DNA from: Isoptericola dokdonensis DS-3
Lineage (GTDB): Bacteria; Actinomycetota; Actinomycetes; Actinomycetales; Cellulomonadaceae
Direction: 5' to 3'
Assembly: GCF_001636295.1 (NCBI RefSeq)
Contig: NZ_CP014209.1
Coordinates: forward strand, 2,852,001 to 2,916,000
DNA: 64,000 bases
Each line of letters begins with the position of its first letter. Position 1 is the first letter of the stretch. The notes under the pieces are model-generated. The model was not told where the DNA came from. It made no database searches and worked only from the letters and a program-made list of their open reading frames with translations. The position numbers and the translations under genes were made by a program. Of the stretch, positions 8,547 to 17,534 are shown piece after piece.

Positions 8547-10264
8547 GCGCGGTGGGCACCGCCCGTCCGCCGGGTGCGGCGCGCTCGCTCGTCGCCGCGA
8601 CGTGCGGCGGGCCGGGCGTCGTGCACCGCGCCCGAGCGCTCCTGGCGCTGCTCCTGCTGGCCGTCGCGCTCGTCGTCGGCACGGGCGGCAGCGCCGCGGC
8701 GCACGCGACGCTCGTGGGCACCGACCCCGCCGAGGGTGCCGTGCTCGAGGTCGCCCCCGAACGGGTCACGTTCACGTTCGACGAGTCGGTGATCGGCGTG
8801 CCGGCCGGCATCACGGTGTTCGACGCGACCGGCGCGGAGGTGCCGTCGGAGGCGTCGGTGGACGGCTCCCGGCTGTTCGTCGACCTCACCGGGGACGTCC
8901 CGGACGGCACGCTCGTCGTCCTGTGGCGGCTGGTGTCCGAGGACGGCCACCCGATCGGCGGGTCCCTGAGCTTCGCCGTCGGCGCCCCGAGCGCCGTGGT
9001 GGACGTCCCGACCGCCGAGGCCGAGGTCGCCTCCGAGCCGCCCGCCCTGCTCGGCGCGGTGCGCGGCCTCGGGTACGTCGGCCTGCTGGCGGCCGTGGGC
9101 GTGGCCGTCTTCGTCGTGCTGTTCCTCCCGGCGGGCCCGGTCGCCGACCGGTCCCGCGCCCGGCTGAGGGTGGCGGCCCGGGTCGCCGCCGTGGCGGGTG
9201 CGCTCGGCTGGCTGCTCGCGGTGCCGCTCGTCGCGCTCTACCAGCTCGGTCGGCCCGCGAGCGCCCTCGGCGAGCCTGCGACCTGGTCGGCGCTCGCCCG
9301 CGCCGAGCTCGTCGTGCCGGCCGTCGTCGTCGGCGGCCTGGCCCTGGCGGCCGGCGCCCTGCCCCGGTCGGGTGCTCCCGGTCGCGCGCGCACGGCCCTG
9401 GTGCTCGGCTGCTGCGCCCTGGCGGTCACCGCACCGGCCTTCACCGGGCACACGCGGGCGGCGACCCCCGAGGCGCTCGTGATCGCCGTGGACGTGGCGC
9501 ACCTGGCCGCCGGCTCCGTGTGGCTCGGTGGCGTGCTCGCGCTCGGGCTGGTGCTGGGCGACCTCGCCCGCGGCGACACGGGCGCCGCCGTCGTCGCACG
9601 GTTCTCGGCCGTGGCCGCCGGGCTCCTGGCGGTGCTCGTCGTGGCCGGGGCGGTCCTCGCGTGGCGGATCGCCGGGAGCTGGGAGGCGCTGACGTCGACC
9701 TCCTACGGCACCGGCCTGCTGGTCAAGGTGCTCATCGCGCTCGCCGCCGTCGGCGTCGCCGCGTGGAACCGGTTCGTGCTGCTCCCGCGCCTGCGCACGG
9801 CTGCCGCCTCGGCCGGCCGGCGCTCGCCGTCCGAGCTGCTGGTCCGCACGACCCGCGTGGAGGCGGGGCTGCTCGTCGCGGTGCTGCTCGTCACCGGCTT
9901 CCTCGTGGACCGCAGCCCCGAGCCCGTCGCGGCGGCGAGCACCGCCGAGGTCGCGGGCCAGGAGGTGCAGCTCGACGCGATCACCGCGGAGGTCGTCCTG
10001 ACGCCCCTCGCCGTCGGACCCGCCACCCTCACGATCGAGATGACCGACGCCGCCGGGGCACCCGCCGAGGGGTACGAGGCGCCGCGGCTCAGCCTCACGT
10101 CGGGGGACGTGGACCTCGGGGCCGTGCCGCTCGTCTCCCTCGGTCCGGGCGTCTACTCCGGCGAGGTCCTCATCCCCACCACGGGGGAGTGGGACGTGCA
10201 GGTCTCGCTGCGCACCACCGAGTTCGACAACCCCGTGCGGACGGCGACGTTCGACGTCCCCTGA
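8543..10264 (+). CDS. CopC-CopD fusion copper transport protein
   Basis: A 573-residue fusion. The GTG at 8543 overlaps the upstream stop (GTGA); GTG at 8621, just before the signal sequence, is an alternative. After the signal peptide the mature part begins HATLVGTDPAEGAVLE, the CopC domain with its N-terminal copper-ligand histidine (about residues 55-150, including EDGHPIGGSLSF). Eight or so membrane helices of the CopD type follow (about 175-470), with the conserved HLAAGSVWLGG segment. A C-terminal extracellular beta domain (about 480-573) resembles FixH/YtkA-like modules. It likely imports copper received from the YcnI-like neighbour. The stop is 2 bp from the stop of the convergent regulator gene. 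Confidence 0.88.
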   Translation: MSAVGTARPPGAARSLVAATCGGPGVVHRARALLALLLLAVALVVGTGGSAAAHATLVGTDPAEGAVLEVAPERVTFTFDESVIGVPAGITVFDATGAEVPSEASVDGSRLFVDLTGDVPDGTLVVLWRLVSEDGHPIGGSLSFAVGAPSAVVDVPTAEAEVASEPPALLGAVRGLGYVGLLAAVGVAVFVVLFLPAGPVADRSRARLRVAARVAAVAGALGWLLAVPLVALYQLGRPASALGEPATWSALARAELVVPAVVVGGLALAAGALPRSGAPGRARTALVLGCCALAVTAPAFTGHTRAATPEALVIAVDVAHLAAGSVWLGGVLALGLVLGDLARGDTGAAVVARFSAVAAGLLAVLVVAGAVLAWRIAGSWEALTSTSYGTGLLVKVLIALAAVGVAAWNRFVLLPRLRTAAASAGRRSPSELLVRTTRVEAGLLVAVLLVTGFLVDRSPEPVAAASTAEVAGQEVQLDAITAEVVLTPLAVGPATLTIEMTDAAGAPAEGYEAPRLSLTSGDVDLGAVPLVSLGPGVYSGEVLIPTTGEWDVQVSLRTTEFDNPVRTATFDVP

Positions 10265-10271
10265 CGTCAGG
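10260..10271. other. 12-bp palindrome spanning two convergent stop codons
   Basis: CCTGACGTCAGG contains the TGA of the CopCD gene and, on the other strand, the TGA of the LuxR-family gene. It leaves no room for a separate terminator. Confidence 0.6.
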
Positions 10272-13188
10272 CGCCGAGCAGCCCCCGGCGGGTGGCCACC
10301 GCGACGGCCTCGGCCCGCCCGGACACGGCGAGCTTCGCGAGGATGTTCGACACGTGCACGCTCGCCGTCTTGGTCGAGATGAACAGGCGCTCGCCGATCT
10401 GCCGGTTGGACAGGCCCTTCGCGACCAGCGCGAGGACCTCCTCCTCCCGCTCGGTGAGCGCCGACGACGTCCGCCGGGCACCCGGCAGCGCGACGCGGGC
10501 TCGGCGTGCCCAGGCCTGCGCGGCCTCGGCCAGCGGCCGGGCGCCCGTCCGCTCGGCCTCCGCGAGGGCCTCCAGCGTCTCGCGGGCTCCCGCCTCGACG
10601 TCCCCGGCGGCATGCAGCGCCTGCGCCCACCGCAGCCGGGACCGGGCGACCTCGTACCGGTAGCCGTAGCCGAACGCCGCCACGGTGGTCTCCCACACGA
10701 CGGGGTCGGCCTGCTTGCCGCCCGTCGCCGCCACGACTCTGGCATGCTCGGCCTCCGCCCGGCACAGCCAGGCCTGCCCCTCCGGGCCGAGCGACCCACC
10801 ACGGGGGCGGCCCCGCTCCGCGGTGGCCCGCGCGACCTCCAGCAGCTCGTCGGCGCGGTGGCGGCGGTCCACCTGCACGACGGCGCCGTCCGCGGCGTGC
10901 GACTCCTCCGCGGCGCCCGCCAGGGCGGCCAGGGCGAGCGCCGAGATCCAGATGCGGCCCAGGAAGTACGTGCTCCAGATGGCGCCCAGGTGGTCCACCA
11001 CCGCGGCCGCCACCTCGACGGCCTCGTCGTGCCGGCCCGCCCAGGTCAGCGCGTCGACCTGGCAGCCCCCGGCGACGAGCGCGACGAAGCCGTCGACCTC
11101 CCACCGGTCGCGCAGCGCGGCGGCACGGTCCAGGACGTCGTCGTCGCCGCGCGCCACCGCCGCGTACTGCTGGGCGGCGGCGATCATCGTCGCGTCGGCG
11201 GCGGGGACGCCCGCGGGCACCTCGGTGGGGCGCAGGTCGCCGGTCGTGTACCGCAGGATCGCGTCGAGCTGCTGCATCCAGATGCCGTGCATGCTGCGGA
11301 TCGTGGCGGTCTCGCGGGCGCGGGCGAGCCCCTGGCCGAGCACCTCGCACGCCTGGGCGAGCCGGCCCGCGTAGTAGTGCGTCATCGCGAGGTTCGACCA
11401 GCAGCGGATCTCGGTGCTGAGGTCGCCCACCTCGCGCGCCCGCTCCAGCGCGGTGCGGACCAGGCGCGCCGCCGTGTCCGGGTCGTCGACCTCGATGATC
11501 GCCAGCGACGCCAGCGCGTCCGTCTCGGCCTGCGGGGCGTCCACCTCGTGCGCGACGGCGACGGCGCGCTCCAGGTACTCGCGGGCGCGGTCGTCCTCGT
11601 CGCGGTTCAGCTCGACCCGGCCGCGCACGGCCAGCGCGACCGCCAGGTCGGCCGACGGCCCCGGTCCGTCGTCGGCGTCCAGGACGGCGAACGCGAGGTC
11701 CGACTCGGCGGCGGCGGCGTCGATCTCGTCGAGCTCCATGAGGTAGCGCGCGAGGACGACCCGCACGGACGCCTGCCGCCCGGGGTCGCCGTCGAGGGCG
11801 GCCACGGCCCGCCGGGCGAGCTGCACGGCACGGGCGGCGCGGCCGTGCCGGGAGGCTGCCCCGGCCGCCGCCAGCGCCACCGCGACCCGGTCCGTCCCGA
11901 CCCGCTGCTCGGCGTCCGGGACGGACTCCCACAGGGACAGCACCTGCTCCAGGTGCCGGAGCTGCTCCGCGGGGGCCAGGAGGTCCTGGGCGGCAGCCGC
12001 GGCGTCGTACGACGCCGACAGCGCGGTGGACAGGTCGTGGCCCTGGAGCGCGTGGTGCGCCCGCTCGGCGGGCGACCCGAGGGCCGGGTCGTCCTGGAGC
12101 GCGGCGAGGTACGCGCGGTGCGTGGACGCCCGCTCGCCGGGCAGCAGGTCGAGGTACAGGGCCTCGGCGAGCAGCGCGTGCCGGAACGCCAGGTTCGCCT
12201 GCTCGACGCCGAGCACCTGCTGGGCGACCGCGTCGCGCAGGGCGTCGACGGCGCCGCCGTCGTCGAGGCCGGGGGTGCGGGCGGCGGCGGCGAGCAGGAG
12301 GTCCTCGCGGACCTGGCGGCCCCCGACCGACGCGAGCCGGACGACCTGCCGGACGGGATCGGGCAGCCGTTCGAGCCGTGCGTGCAGGATGTCCGCCAGT
12401 GACCACGGCAGCGTGCCCGCGGGGCCGGCGGCCAGCAGCTCCTCGGCGAAGAACGCGTTGCCCTCGGACCGGCGCAGGACGGCGGCGAACTCCGCCTCGT
12501 CCAGCGGCCCGTCGTTGACCGCGGTGGTGAACTCCCGCAGCTCGTCCGGCGTGAACGTGCCGAGCTCGACGTGCTCCACCCGCTCCAGCCGGTGCAGCTC
12601 CGCCAGCAGCGGGCGCAGCGGGTGGCGGCGGTCGACGTCGTCGCTGCGGTACGTGCCGACCAGCAGCAGGTGCTCGGAGCGCAGCCGGGTCGCGAGGAAC
12701 CGCAGCACGTCGCGGGTGGACGGGTCGGCCCAGTGCAGGTCCTCGACGACCAGCACCAGCGGCGCACCGGACCGCCCGGCCGACGCCAGGGCCCCGGCGA
12801 CGCCGTCCAGGAGCGGGAGCCGCTCGGCGTGGTCGTCGCGGCCCGCCGACGGCGTGCGGTTCGGGTCGAGGAGCCGGGCGAGCGCGGGGCGCTCCGCGAC
12901 GGCCTGCGCGACGTCGGGCTCGTCGCGCAGCAGCCCGAGCGCCTCGGTGAACGGCAGGTACGGGATGCCCACCTCGCCGAGGTCCACGCAGTGCGCGACG
13001 ACGGACCGCCCCCCGGCCTCGGTCGCGAGGGCCGCGAGGTGGTTCACCAGCCGGGTCTTGCCGACACCGGCGTCACCGCCCAGCAGGAGGACGCCCGGTT
13101 CGCCGGCGGCCGCGTCGTCGAACGCGCGACGGAACCGGGCGACCTCCTGGGTCCTGGCGACGAGCGGGATCTGGGACGAACGTCGCAC
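10267..13188 (-). CDS. LAL-type transcriptional regulator (AAA ATPase + LuxR HTH)
   Basis: A 973-residue regulator of the large ATP-binding LuxR family. Walker A is GGDAGVGKTRLV and Walker B is LVLVVEDLHWAD, near the N-terminus. A long alpha-helical TPR-like middle follows. The C-terminal LuxR helix-turn-helix runs from LTEREEEVLALV through GLSNRQIGERLF to VHVSNILAKL. The frame extends to an ATG at 13263, but the GTG at 13188 is preferred: it places SQIPLVARTQEV at the N-terminus as in relatives, and a GACGAT hexamer ends 6 bases upstream. These proteins usually activate transport or catabolic operons after ligand binding. The target is not evident; it is convergent with the copper genes. Confidence 0.87.
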   Translation of the reverse strand: MRRSSQIPLVARTQEVARFRRAFDDAAAGEPGVLLLGGDAGVGKTRLVNHLAALATEAGGRSVVAHCVDLGEVGIPYLPFTEALGLLRDEPDVAQAVAERPALARLLDPNRTPSAGRDDHAERLPLLDGVAGALASAGRSGAPLVLVVEDLHWADPSTRDVLRFLATRLRSEHLLLVGTYRSDDVDRRHPLRPLLAELHRLERVEHVELGTFTPDELREFTTAVNDGPLDEAEFAAVLRRSEGNAFFAEELLAAGPAGTLPWSLADILHARLERLPDPVRQVVRLASVGGRQVREDLLLAAAARTPGLDDGGAVDALRDAVAQQVLGVEQANLAFRHALLAEALYLDLLPGERASTHRAYLAALQDDPALGSPAERAHHALQGHDLSTALSASYDAAAAAQDLLAPAEQLRHLEQVLSLWESVPDAEQRVGTDRVAVALAAAGAASRHGRAARAVQLARRAVAALDGDPGRQASVRVVLARYLMELDEIDAAAAESDLAFAVLDADDGPGPSADLAVALAVRGRVELNRDEDDRAREYLERAVAVAHEVDAPQAETDALASLAIIEVDDPDTAARLVRTALERAREVGDLSTEIRCWSNLAMTHYYAGRLAQACEVLGQGLARARETATIRSMHGIWMQQLDAILRYTTGDLRPTEVPAGVPAADATMIAAAQQYAAVARGDDDVLDRAAALRDRWEVDGFVALVAGGCQVDALTWAGRHDEAVEVAAAVVDHLGAIWSTYFLGRIWISALALAALAGAAEESHAADGAVVQVDRRHRADELLEVARATAERGRPRGGSLGPEGQAWLCRAEAEHARVVAATGGKQADPVVWETTVAAFGYGYRYEVARSRLRWAQALHAAGDVEAGARETLEALAEAERTGARPLAEAAQAWARRARVALPGARRTSSALTEREEEVLALVAKGLSNRQIGERLFISTKTASVHVSNILAKLAVSGRAEAVAVATRRGLLGA

Positions 13189-13263
13189 CCGTGCATCGTC
13201 CCACCCGCCCCCGACAGGGGCACGGTCTTTCCCGCGCCTGCACAGCGAGCTCGCCATGCGCAC

Positions 13264-13795
13264 CCCGTTGGAGGTCGAGCAGGCCTACTACGCTGCACAC
13301 GAATTAGACCAGCCGGTACCTGCCGGCCAAGGATGCCGATAGAAACGAATCCCAGGCCGATTCAAGGACTAGATCCTCACGGTTCAGGTGTCAACCAAAC
13401 TCGGGGCAGATCCGGGTGGCCTCGACCTCGACGTGCTCGTCGGTGACGAACAGGGCCTCGGTTCTGGCCTTCTGTGTCCGTCAGGAGATCGGCGCCAGTG
13501 TGCAGGTTCCGCCGCGGAGTCTTCGATCGGACCCGCAATGCCGGTGTGCTCGCGTCGCACCCCGACCGTCGCGCCGCCTTTCGTCAGGTCCCCGGTCTAG
13601 TCCAGCACGAGCATCGCACGGGCGTCGCCGAGGGTGATCGATCACGTAGCCCCGCACGTCGTTCCGTGCGCCGTCGGCATCCCAGGCCGCCCCGCCCACC
13701 AACTGCTGCAACCCGTGCGGCGAAGAGTGCCCGACATGCTTAGTGATCGTCCAGCAGTTCTTCCGCTCCAACGGCACCTATGACAGAATCGCGCC
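13264..13795. other. Low-GC intergenic stretch without a convincing gene
   Basis: About 530 bp with visibly lower GC than the surroundings. Several short frames are open on both strands, but none has a ribosome site or recognisable domain. One minus-strand segment ending at a stop at 13391 reads EALFVTDEHVEVEATRICPE, which is protein-like and may be the tail of a decayed gene. Together with the next 800 bp it looks like a remnant of transferred DNA. Confidence 0.4.
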
Positions 13796-14260
13796 ATGTC
13801 AACGAAGCGTAACATTTTACGGGTGACTGGACTTGCTGTTGCAGTCGGGGTCGTCGTAACAGCTTGCTCAGACCCGCTCGACGACACCACCGTGTGTGGG
13901 ACTGTGGGCTTCAACGAAGTACAGGCAATTATAGACCCTGCCTCAACCGCGGGTGGCTTGGATGTGTTGCGGGCTAGCGGTGTCCAGATCGAAATGATCG
14001 ATGACGTGCAGGATGCCCCGGAATATGTCGAACGCGTTATCGCCCTCGAATATGAGAGCGGATCCGACGGCACCGAGACGGCATACTTCCTTGCGTCCGC
14101 CCCGGACGGTGAAGTTGTTATACCTATAAACGAATCGGCGCGGTCCGACTTCAATGAGACCCGGCATTCTCCCGAGGAGCTTTCCGAGGCGACTTCTTGG
14201 TTCGAATCCACGGAGTATGATCTACTTTCGGCCGCCGATGGCTGCTTCCTTGACTATTAG
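13796..14260 (+). CDS. Small lipoprotein of unknown function, atypical composition
   Basis: A 154-residue protein. A basic N-terminus (MSTKRNILR), a hydrophobic stretch and the lipobox VTAC (Cys near residue 24) predict lipidation and anchoring outside the membrane. The mature part has only two further cysteines and is acidic (DDVQDAPEYVERV, ESGSDGTETAYF); I recognise no family. Codon use is unlike the neighbours: AT-ending codons are common (aataac-, tta- and ata-containing stretches). No clear Shine-Dalgarno precedes the ATG. It sits alone in the low-GC island, which suggests horizontal acquisition. The coding call rests on the signal/lipobox pattern and frame integrity. Confidence 0.7.
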   Translation: MSTKRNILRVTGLAVAVGVVVTACSDPLDDTTVCGTVGFNEVQAIIDPASTAGGLDVLRASGVQIEMIDDVQDAPEYVERVIALEYESGSDGTETAYFLASAPDGEVVIPINESARSDFNETRHSPEELSEATSWFESTEYDLLSAADGCFLDY

Positions 14261-14261
14261 T

Positions 14262-14453
14262 TCATAATCGACCCTGGGGTGTACGGAATCGTGCTACCGT
14301 GCAACCCGGGAGTTCGATGTTGTCATGTCTCGCCATTGGGAACTTCTCGCCATCCTGGTAGGCAATTCCCCAGTCGGTCCACTCGTAGCCGTCCAACGGT
14401 GCTGAGTCTCCAGGCGCTTCAGCGCTCCAGCCGTCGCCTCGGCCGCGGGTCAC
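14262..14453 (-). CDS. Possible small or remnant gene in the low-GC island
   Basis: From a GTG at 14453 the frame gives 63 residues. The C-terminal half (YEWTDWGIAYQDGEKFP, MARHDNIELPG) is protein-like with balanced amino acid use, whereas the frame further upstream is Arg/Pro-rich and looks non-coding. The ribosome site is poor. It may be the 3' end of a truncated gene. It converges with the lipoprotein gene, with 1 bp between the stops. No family recognised. Confidence 0.3.
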   Translation of the reverse strand: MTRGRGDGWSAEAPGDSAPLDGYEWTDWGIAYQDGEKFPMARHDNIELPGCTVARFRTPQGRL

Positions 14454-14583
14454 AGGCTCTTCGTTGGTTGTACTCCTCGACTGGCGAGGGCACGGGGCTG
14501 CCGGACTCCTCGCCAGCCATGCGCGAGTGGAGGCTCCGCCATCGTGCCGGTTCCCCCGGTTGGGGCGCCCCGTGGTCGAGCAT

Positions 14584-14751
14584 CTACGCAGGTCTTGTCC
14601 TGCGGTGCCCGCCCGGTGCGGCGGCTCGCGCTGCGGCAGCTCGGGTCCGCAGCCGCCGCCAGAGCGACGGGCGGGCGTAGGCGGCGTCGAGGAGCTCGCG
14701 GTGGTAGGCGAGCTCCGCCTCGAGCGCCGGGCCGAACAGGGGCTGCGACAT
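14584..14751 (-). CDS. Small hypothetical protein (55 aa)
   Basis: The ATG at 14751 follows an AAGGAG ribosome site with 7-base spacing, which is good evidence for translation. The much longer open frame upstream on this strand is a GC-driven shadow of the opposite gene. The protein begins MSQPLFGPALEAELAYHREL and is helical and Arg/Ala-rich at the C-terminus; there is no membrane segment and no recognised domain. It is divergent from the YCII/sigma-factor pair, and an 11-bp inverted repeat lies between them. Confidence 0.6.
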   Translation of the reverse strand: MSQPLFGPALEAELAYHRELLDAAYARPSLWRRLRTRAAAARAAAPGGHRRTRPA

Positions 14752-14839
14752 GATCCGTCTCCTTCGTGGTGTCCTGCGTCCACGATGTCGCTGAGGCGCC
14801 GGCGCGCGGATCGTCCGGTCGCCCAGTTCTCCCGGTACC

Positions 14840-14878
14840 GGGTACCTCAGATCGACCCGCCGGGCGGCTGAGGTACCC
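14840..14878. promoter_or_regulatory. Inverted repeat in the divergent promoter region before the YCII gene
   Basis: GGGTACCTCAG (14840-14850) and CTGAGGTACCC (14868-14878), a perfect 11-bp inverted repeat separated by 17 bp. It could be a regulator site or a hairpin in either leader. GAGGTACCTC also occurs at about 58279. Confidence 0.45.
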
Positions 14879-14961
14879 ACCTCACGGTCCGATGTCGAGA
14901 ACGCGCGCCGTGCTCCGTCCCCCGGGTGCAGGCACAGTAGGGACGACGAGAGGGAACCGAC

Positions 14962-15375
14962 ATGGCCAAGTACCTGTTGCTCAAGCACTACCGCGGCGGC
15001 CCGGAGCAGCGCCCGTCCGCCCAGGAGCCGATGGAGTCGTGGACGCCGCAGGAGGTGTCCGACCACATCGCGTTCATGCAGCGCGTCGCGGACGACCTCG
15101 CCGAGCGCGGGGAGTTCGTCGACGCCCAGGCGCTCGCCCCGACGGGCACGTTCGTCCGGTACGACGGCGAGGGTCGACCCCCGGTGACCGACGGCCCGTT
15201 CGCGGAGACCAAGGACGTCATCGCGGGGTGGATGATCATCGACGTCGACTCGGTCGAGCGGGCGCACGAGGCCGCCGCCCACCTGTCCTCGGCGCCGGGG
15301 GCCGGCGGGAAGCCGCTGGAGGAGTGGATCGAGGTCCGCCCGTTCCTCACGGAGCTGCCGACGGAGGTGCAGTGA
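14962..15375 (+). CDS. YCII-related (DGPF-domain) protein
   Basis: A 137-residue protein with GAGAGGGAAC as ribosome site. The YCII/DGPF hallmark DGPFAETKDVIAGWMIIDVD is present at about residues 80-100, after a KYLLLKHYRGG start. Family members are small dimeric alpha-beta barrels encoded next to ECF sigma factors; a catalytic role is unproven. The gene overlaps the following sigma-factor gene by GTGA, so the two form an operon. Confidence 0.88.
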   Translation: MAKYLLLKHYRGGPEQRPSAQEPMESWTPQEVSDHIAFMQRVADDLAERGEFVDAQALAPTGTFVRYDGEGRPPVTDGPFAETKDVIAGWMIIDVDSVERAHEAAAHLSSAPGAGGKPLEEWIEVRPFLTELPTEVQ

Positions 15376-16634
15376 CCGGACCGGTCGACCGTCGCGCCGA
15401 CCGTCGCGACGGCGCGCCGCAGGGTCCGGGAGCCGGCGCGGTGGAGGACCTCCTCCGCCGCGCCGGCCCGCGGGCGCTCGCGGCGGTCGTCCGGCGGGGG
15501 GCGGGCTTCGCCGACGCCGAGGACGCCGTGCAGGAGGCGCTGCTGGAGGCCGGCACCCGATGGCCCGCCGACGGGGAGCCCGACGACCCCGTCGCCTGGC
15601 TCGTCACCGTGGCCTGGAGGCGCTTCCTCGACGCGCGGCGCGCGCACGAGGCGCGGCAGCGCCGCGAGGAACGGCACGAACGGCTGGTCCCGCCGGGCCC
15701 GACCGAGCAGGACGACGACACCCTGCTGCTGCTCAGCCGGTGCTGCCACGCGTCGCTCAGCGCGGCCTCGGCCGTCGCGCTCACCCTGCGCGCCGTCGCC
15801 GGGCTGACGACGGCGCAGGTGGCCCGTGCGTACCTGGTGCCGGAGGCGACGATGGCGCAGCGCATCAGCCGCGCCAAGCGGACGCTCGCCGGCGCGACCT
15901 TCGACCGGCCGGGGGACGTCGGCGCCGTGCTCAAGGTGCTCTACGTGATGTTCTCCGAGGGGCACTCCGGCGAGATCGACCTCGCGCTCGAGGCGATCCG
16001 GCTGACCCGGCAGCTCGCCGCGGCCACCGACGACCCGGAGGTCGACGGACTGCTCGCCCTCATGCTCCTCACCGAGGCCCGCCGCGGGGCCCGGTGGACC
16101 GACGGCGGCGCGCTGGTGGCGCTCGCGGACCAGGACCGCTCGCGCTGGGACACCACGCTGATCGCCGAGGGGGTCGCCCTGGTGCAGGGCGCGCTGGCCC
16201 GGGACCGCCTCGGCGAGTACCAGGTGCAGGCGGCGATCGCGGCACTGCACGACGACGCGGCGGCGCCTGCGGAGACGGACTGGCCGCAGGTCCTCGAGTG
16301 GTACGACGAGCTGCTGCGGCTGACGCCGTCGCCGGTGGTGGCCCTGAACCGGGCGGTCGCGGTGGGGGAGGTGGACGGCCCGCGGGCGGGTCTGGCGGTG
16401 CTGGACGGGCTCGACCCGGCGCTGCCCCGCCTCGACGCGGTGGCGGCCTACCTGACGGAGCGGGCGGGCGACCTGGCGGACGCGGCACGCCGGTACGCGC
16501 GGGCCGCGGCGACGGCGACGTCGGTGCCGGAGCGCGACCACCTGCTGCGGCAGGCGGCACGTCTGAACGCGGCTGCCCGGCGGGACTCCACGGGCGCCCC
16601 GACCGGCGTTCGAGACGAGGGTAGGCATACCTAA
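15372..16634 (+). CDS. ECF sigma factor with C-terminal extension (ECF42-like)
   Basis: A 420-residue sigma factor starting at a GTG that overlaps the YCII stop. Region 2 includes GFADAEDAVQEALLEA (about residues 45-60), and region 4 includes LTTAQVARAYLVPEATMAQR, ISRAKRTL (about 145-175). The C-terminal ~240 residues form the helical, TPR-like extension typical of sigma factors paired with YCII/DGPF proteins, where no anti-sigma factor is found and the extension is thought to control activity. Here too no anti-sigma gene is adjacent. The stop codon lies inside a DtxR-type box for the downstream heme oxygenase gene. Confidence 0.9.
   Translation: MTGPVDRRADRRDGAPQGPGAGAVEDLLRRAGPRALAAVVRRGAGFADAEDAVQEALLEAGTRWPADGEPDDPVAWLVTVAWRRFLDARRAHEARQRREERHERLVPPGPTEQDDDTLLLLSRCCHASLSAASAVALTLRAVAGLTTAQVARAYLVPEATMAQRISRAKRTLAGATFDRPGDVGAVLKVLYVMFSEGHSGEIDLALEAIRLTRQLAAATDDPEVDGLLALMLLTEARRGARWTDGGALVALADQDRSRWDTTLIAEGVALVQGALARDRLGEYQVQAAIAALHDDAAAPAETDWPQVLEWYDELLRLTPSPVVALNRAVAVGEVDGPRAGLAVLDGLDPALPRLDAVAAYLTERAGDLADAARRYARAAATATSVPERDHLLRQAARLNAAARRDSTGAPTGVRDEGRHT
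16616..16634. promoter_or_regulatory. DtxR/IdeR-type iron box upstream of hmuO
   Basis: On the minus strand the site reads TTAGGTATGCCTACCCTCG, close to the actinobacterial iron-box consensus (TTAGG...CCTAA form). It overlaps the last codons of the sigma-factor gene, 78 bp before the heme oxygenase start, and predicts repression by iron-loaded DtxR/IdeR. Confidence 0.65.
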
Positions 16635-16712
16635 GAACCGGTGCTACGGTGACGCCAGGTCCTGACACGTTGTCACGACAGTCCGTCATGTCGCGCCCTG
16701 GGAGGTCGCCCC

Positions 16713-17366
16713 ATGTCCGCTCTCGCCCCCGAGGCCACGCTCTCCACGCTGCTGCGCGAGGGCACCCGCGCCGAGCACCAGCAGGCCGAGAGCGAGGGCT
16801 TCGTCTCCCGCCTGATGTCCGGCGGGCTCGACGTCGCGGCCTACGCGGACCTCGCCGCCCAGCAGCTCGTGGTCTACACCGCGCTGGAGGAGGCGAGCGC
16901 CGCCGTCCGCCCCGACCTGCGCGGCGCCACGCTGGTGTTCGACGAGCTGACCCGGGTGCCCGCGATCGAGCGGGACCTCGCCCACCTCCACGGCGAGTCC
17001 TGGGCGGCCGCGATCGAGATCCTGCCGTCGACGCAGGCGTACGCGGCGCGGCTGCGCGAGGTCGGCGGGCTGCTGCCGCAGTACGCCGCGCACGCCTACA
17101 CCCGCTACCTCGGCGACCTGTCGGGCGGGCAGATCATCCAGCGCATGATGCAGCGCCACTACGGCATGGGCGCCGCCGGGCTCGAGTTCTACGACTTCCC
17201 CGAGATCCCGAAGGCCAAGCCGTTCAAGGACCTCTACCGCGAGCGCCTGGACGGGCTCGCGCTGACCGCCGCCGAGGTCGACGTCGCCGTCGCCGAGGCG
17301 CAGGAGGCCTTCCGCCTCAACCGGGCGATGTTCGTGGAGCTCGGTCTGCGGCACCCGGGCGCCTGA
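16713..17366 (+). CDS. hmuO: Heme oxygenase (biliverdin-producing)
   Basis: A 217-residue cytoplasmic enzyme that opens heme to biliverdin, CO and Fe2+, releasing iron from imported heme. The ribosome site GGGAGG precedes the ATG. His22 in TRAEHQQAE is the expected proximal heme ligand, and YLGDLSGGQ around residue 134 is the distal-helix glycine motif that lines the heme pocket. The length matches HmuO/HO-1-type enzymes. It is followed by the hmuTUV operon under its own iron boxes, which supports a heme-iron role. Confidence 0.95.
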   Translation: MSALAPEATLSTLLREGTRAEHQQAESEGFVSRLMSGGLDVAAYADLAAQQLVVYTALEEASAAVRPDLRGATLVFDELTRVPAIERDLAHLHGESWAAAIEILPSTQAYAARLREVGGLLPQYAAHAYTRYLGDLSGGQIIQRMMQRHYGMGAAGLEFYDFPEIPKAKPFKDLYRERLDGLALTAAEVDVAVAEAQEAFRLNRAMFVELGLRHPGA

Positions 17367-17465
17367 CGCCCCTCGCCCCGGCCACCCGTCCGTGGCGGAG
17401 GCGGCCTGCGACCGGTCGCGTGTGACCGGGGGCACAGGATTCCGCGCGCCCTCGTCCTTGCTCGA

Positions 17466-17504
17466 TCAGGCAAGCCTCATCTAACTTAGGCAAGGCACAC
17501 CTCA
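17466..17504. promoter_or_regulatory. Two tandem iron boxes upstream of hmuT
   Basis: TCAGGCAAGCCTCATCTAA (17466-17484) and TTAGGCAAGGCACACCTCA (17486-17504) each match most positions of the DtxR/IdeR consensus and lie back to back, 30 bp before the hmuT start. Double occupancy would give tight iron repression of the heme-uptake operon. Confidence 0.75.
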
Positions 17505-17534
17505 GCCTTGCGCACCACGTCAGGAGCTCGACGC

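Noticed and set aside
8278..12402. Very long plus-strand frame across copCD and the LuxR-type gene
   Set aside because: Arg/Gly/Pro-dominated shadow; the genes on the correct frames have full family motifs.
13378..13743. Short plus-strand frames in the low-GC islet
   Set aside because: No ribosome sites, overlapping each other in different frames, and no recognisable domain.
14197..14210. tRNA T-arm-like GGTTCGAATCC that could mark an integration site
   Set aside because: It lies inside the lipoprotein frame, the flanking bases do not form an acceptor or anticodon arm, and no second copy is seen.
14584..15282. 232-residue minus-strand frame across the YCII gene
   Set aside because: Only its last 55 codons have a ribosome site and plausible sequence; the rest mirrors the YCII coding region.
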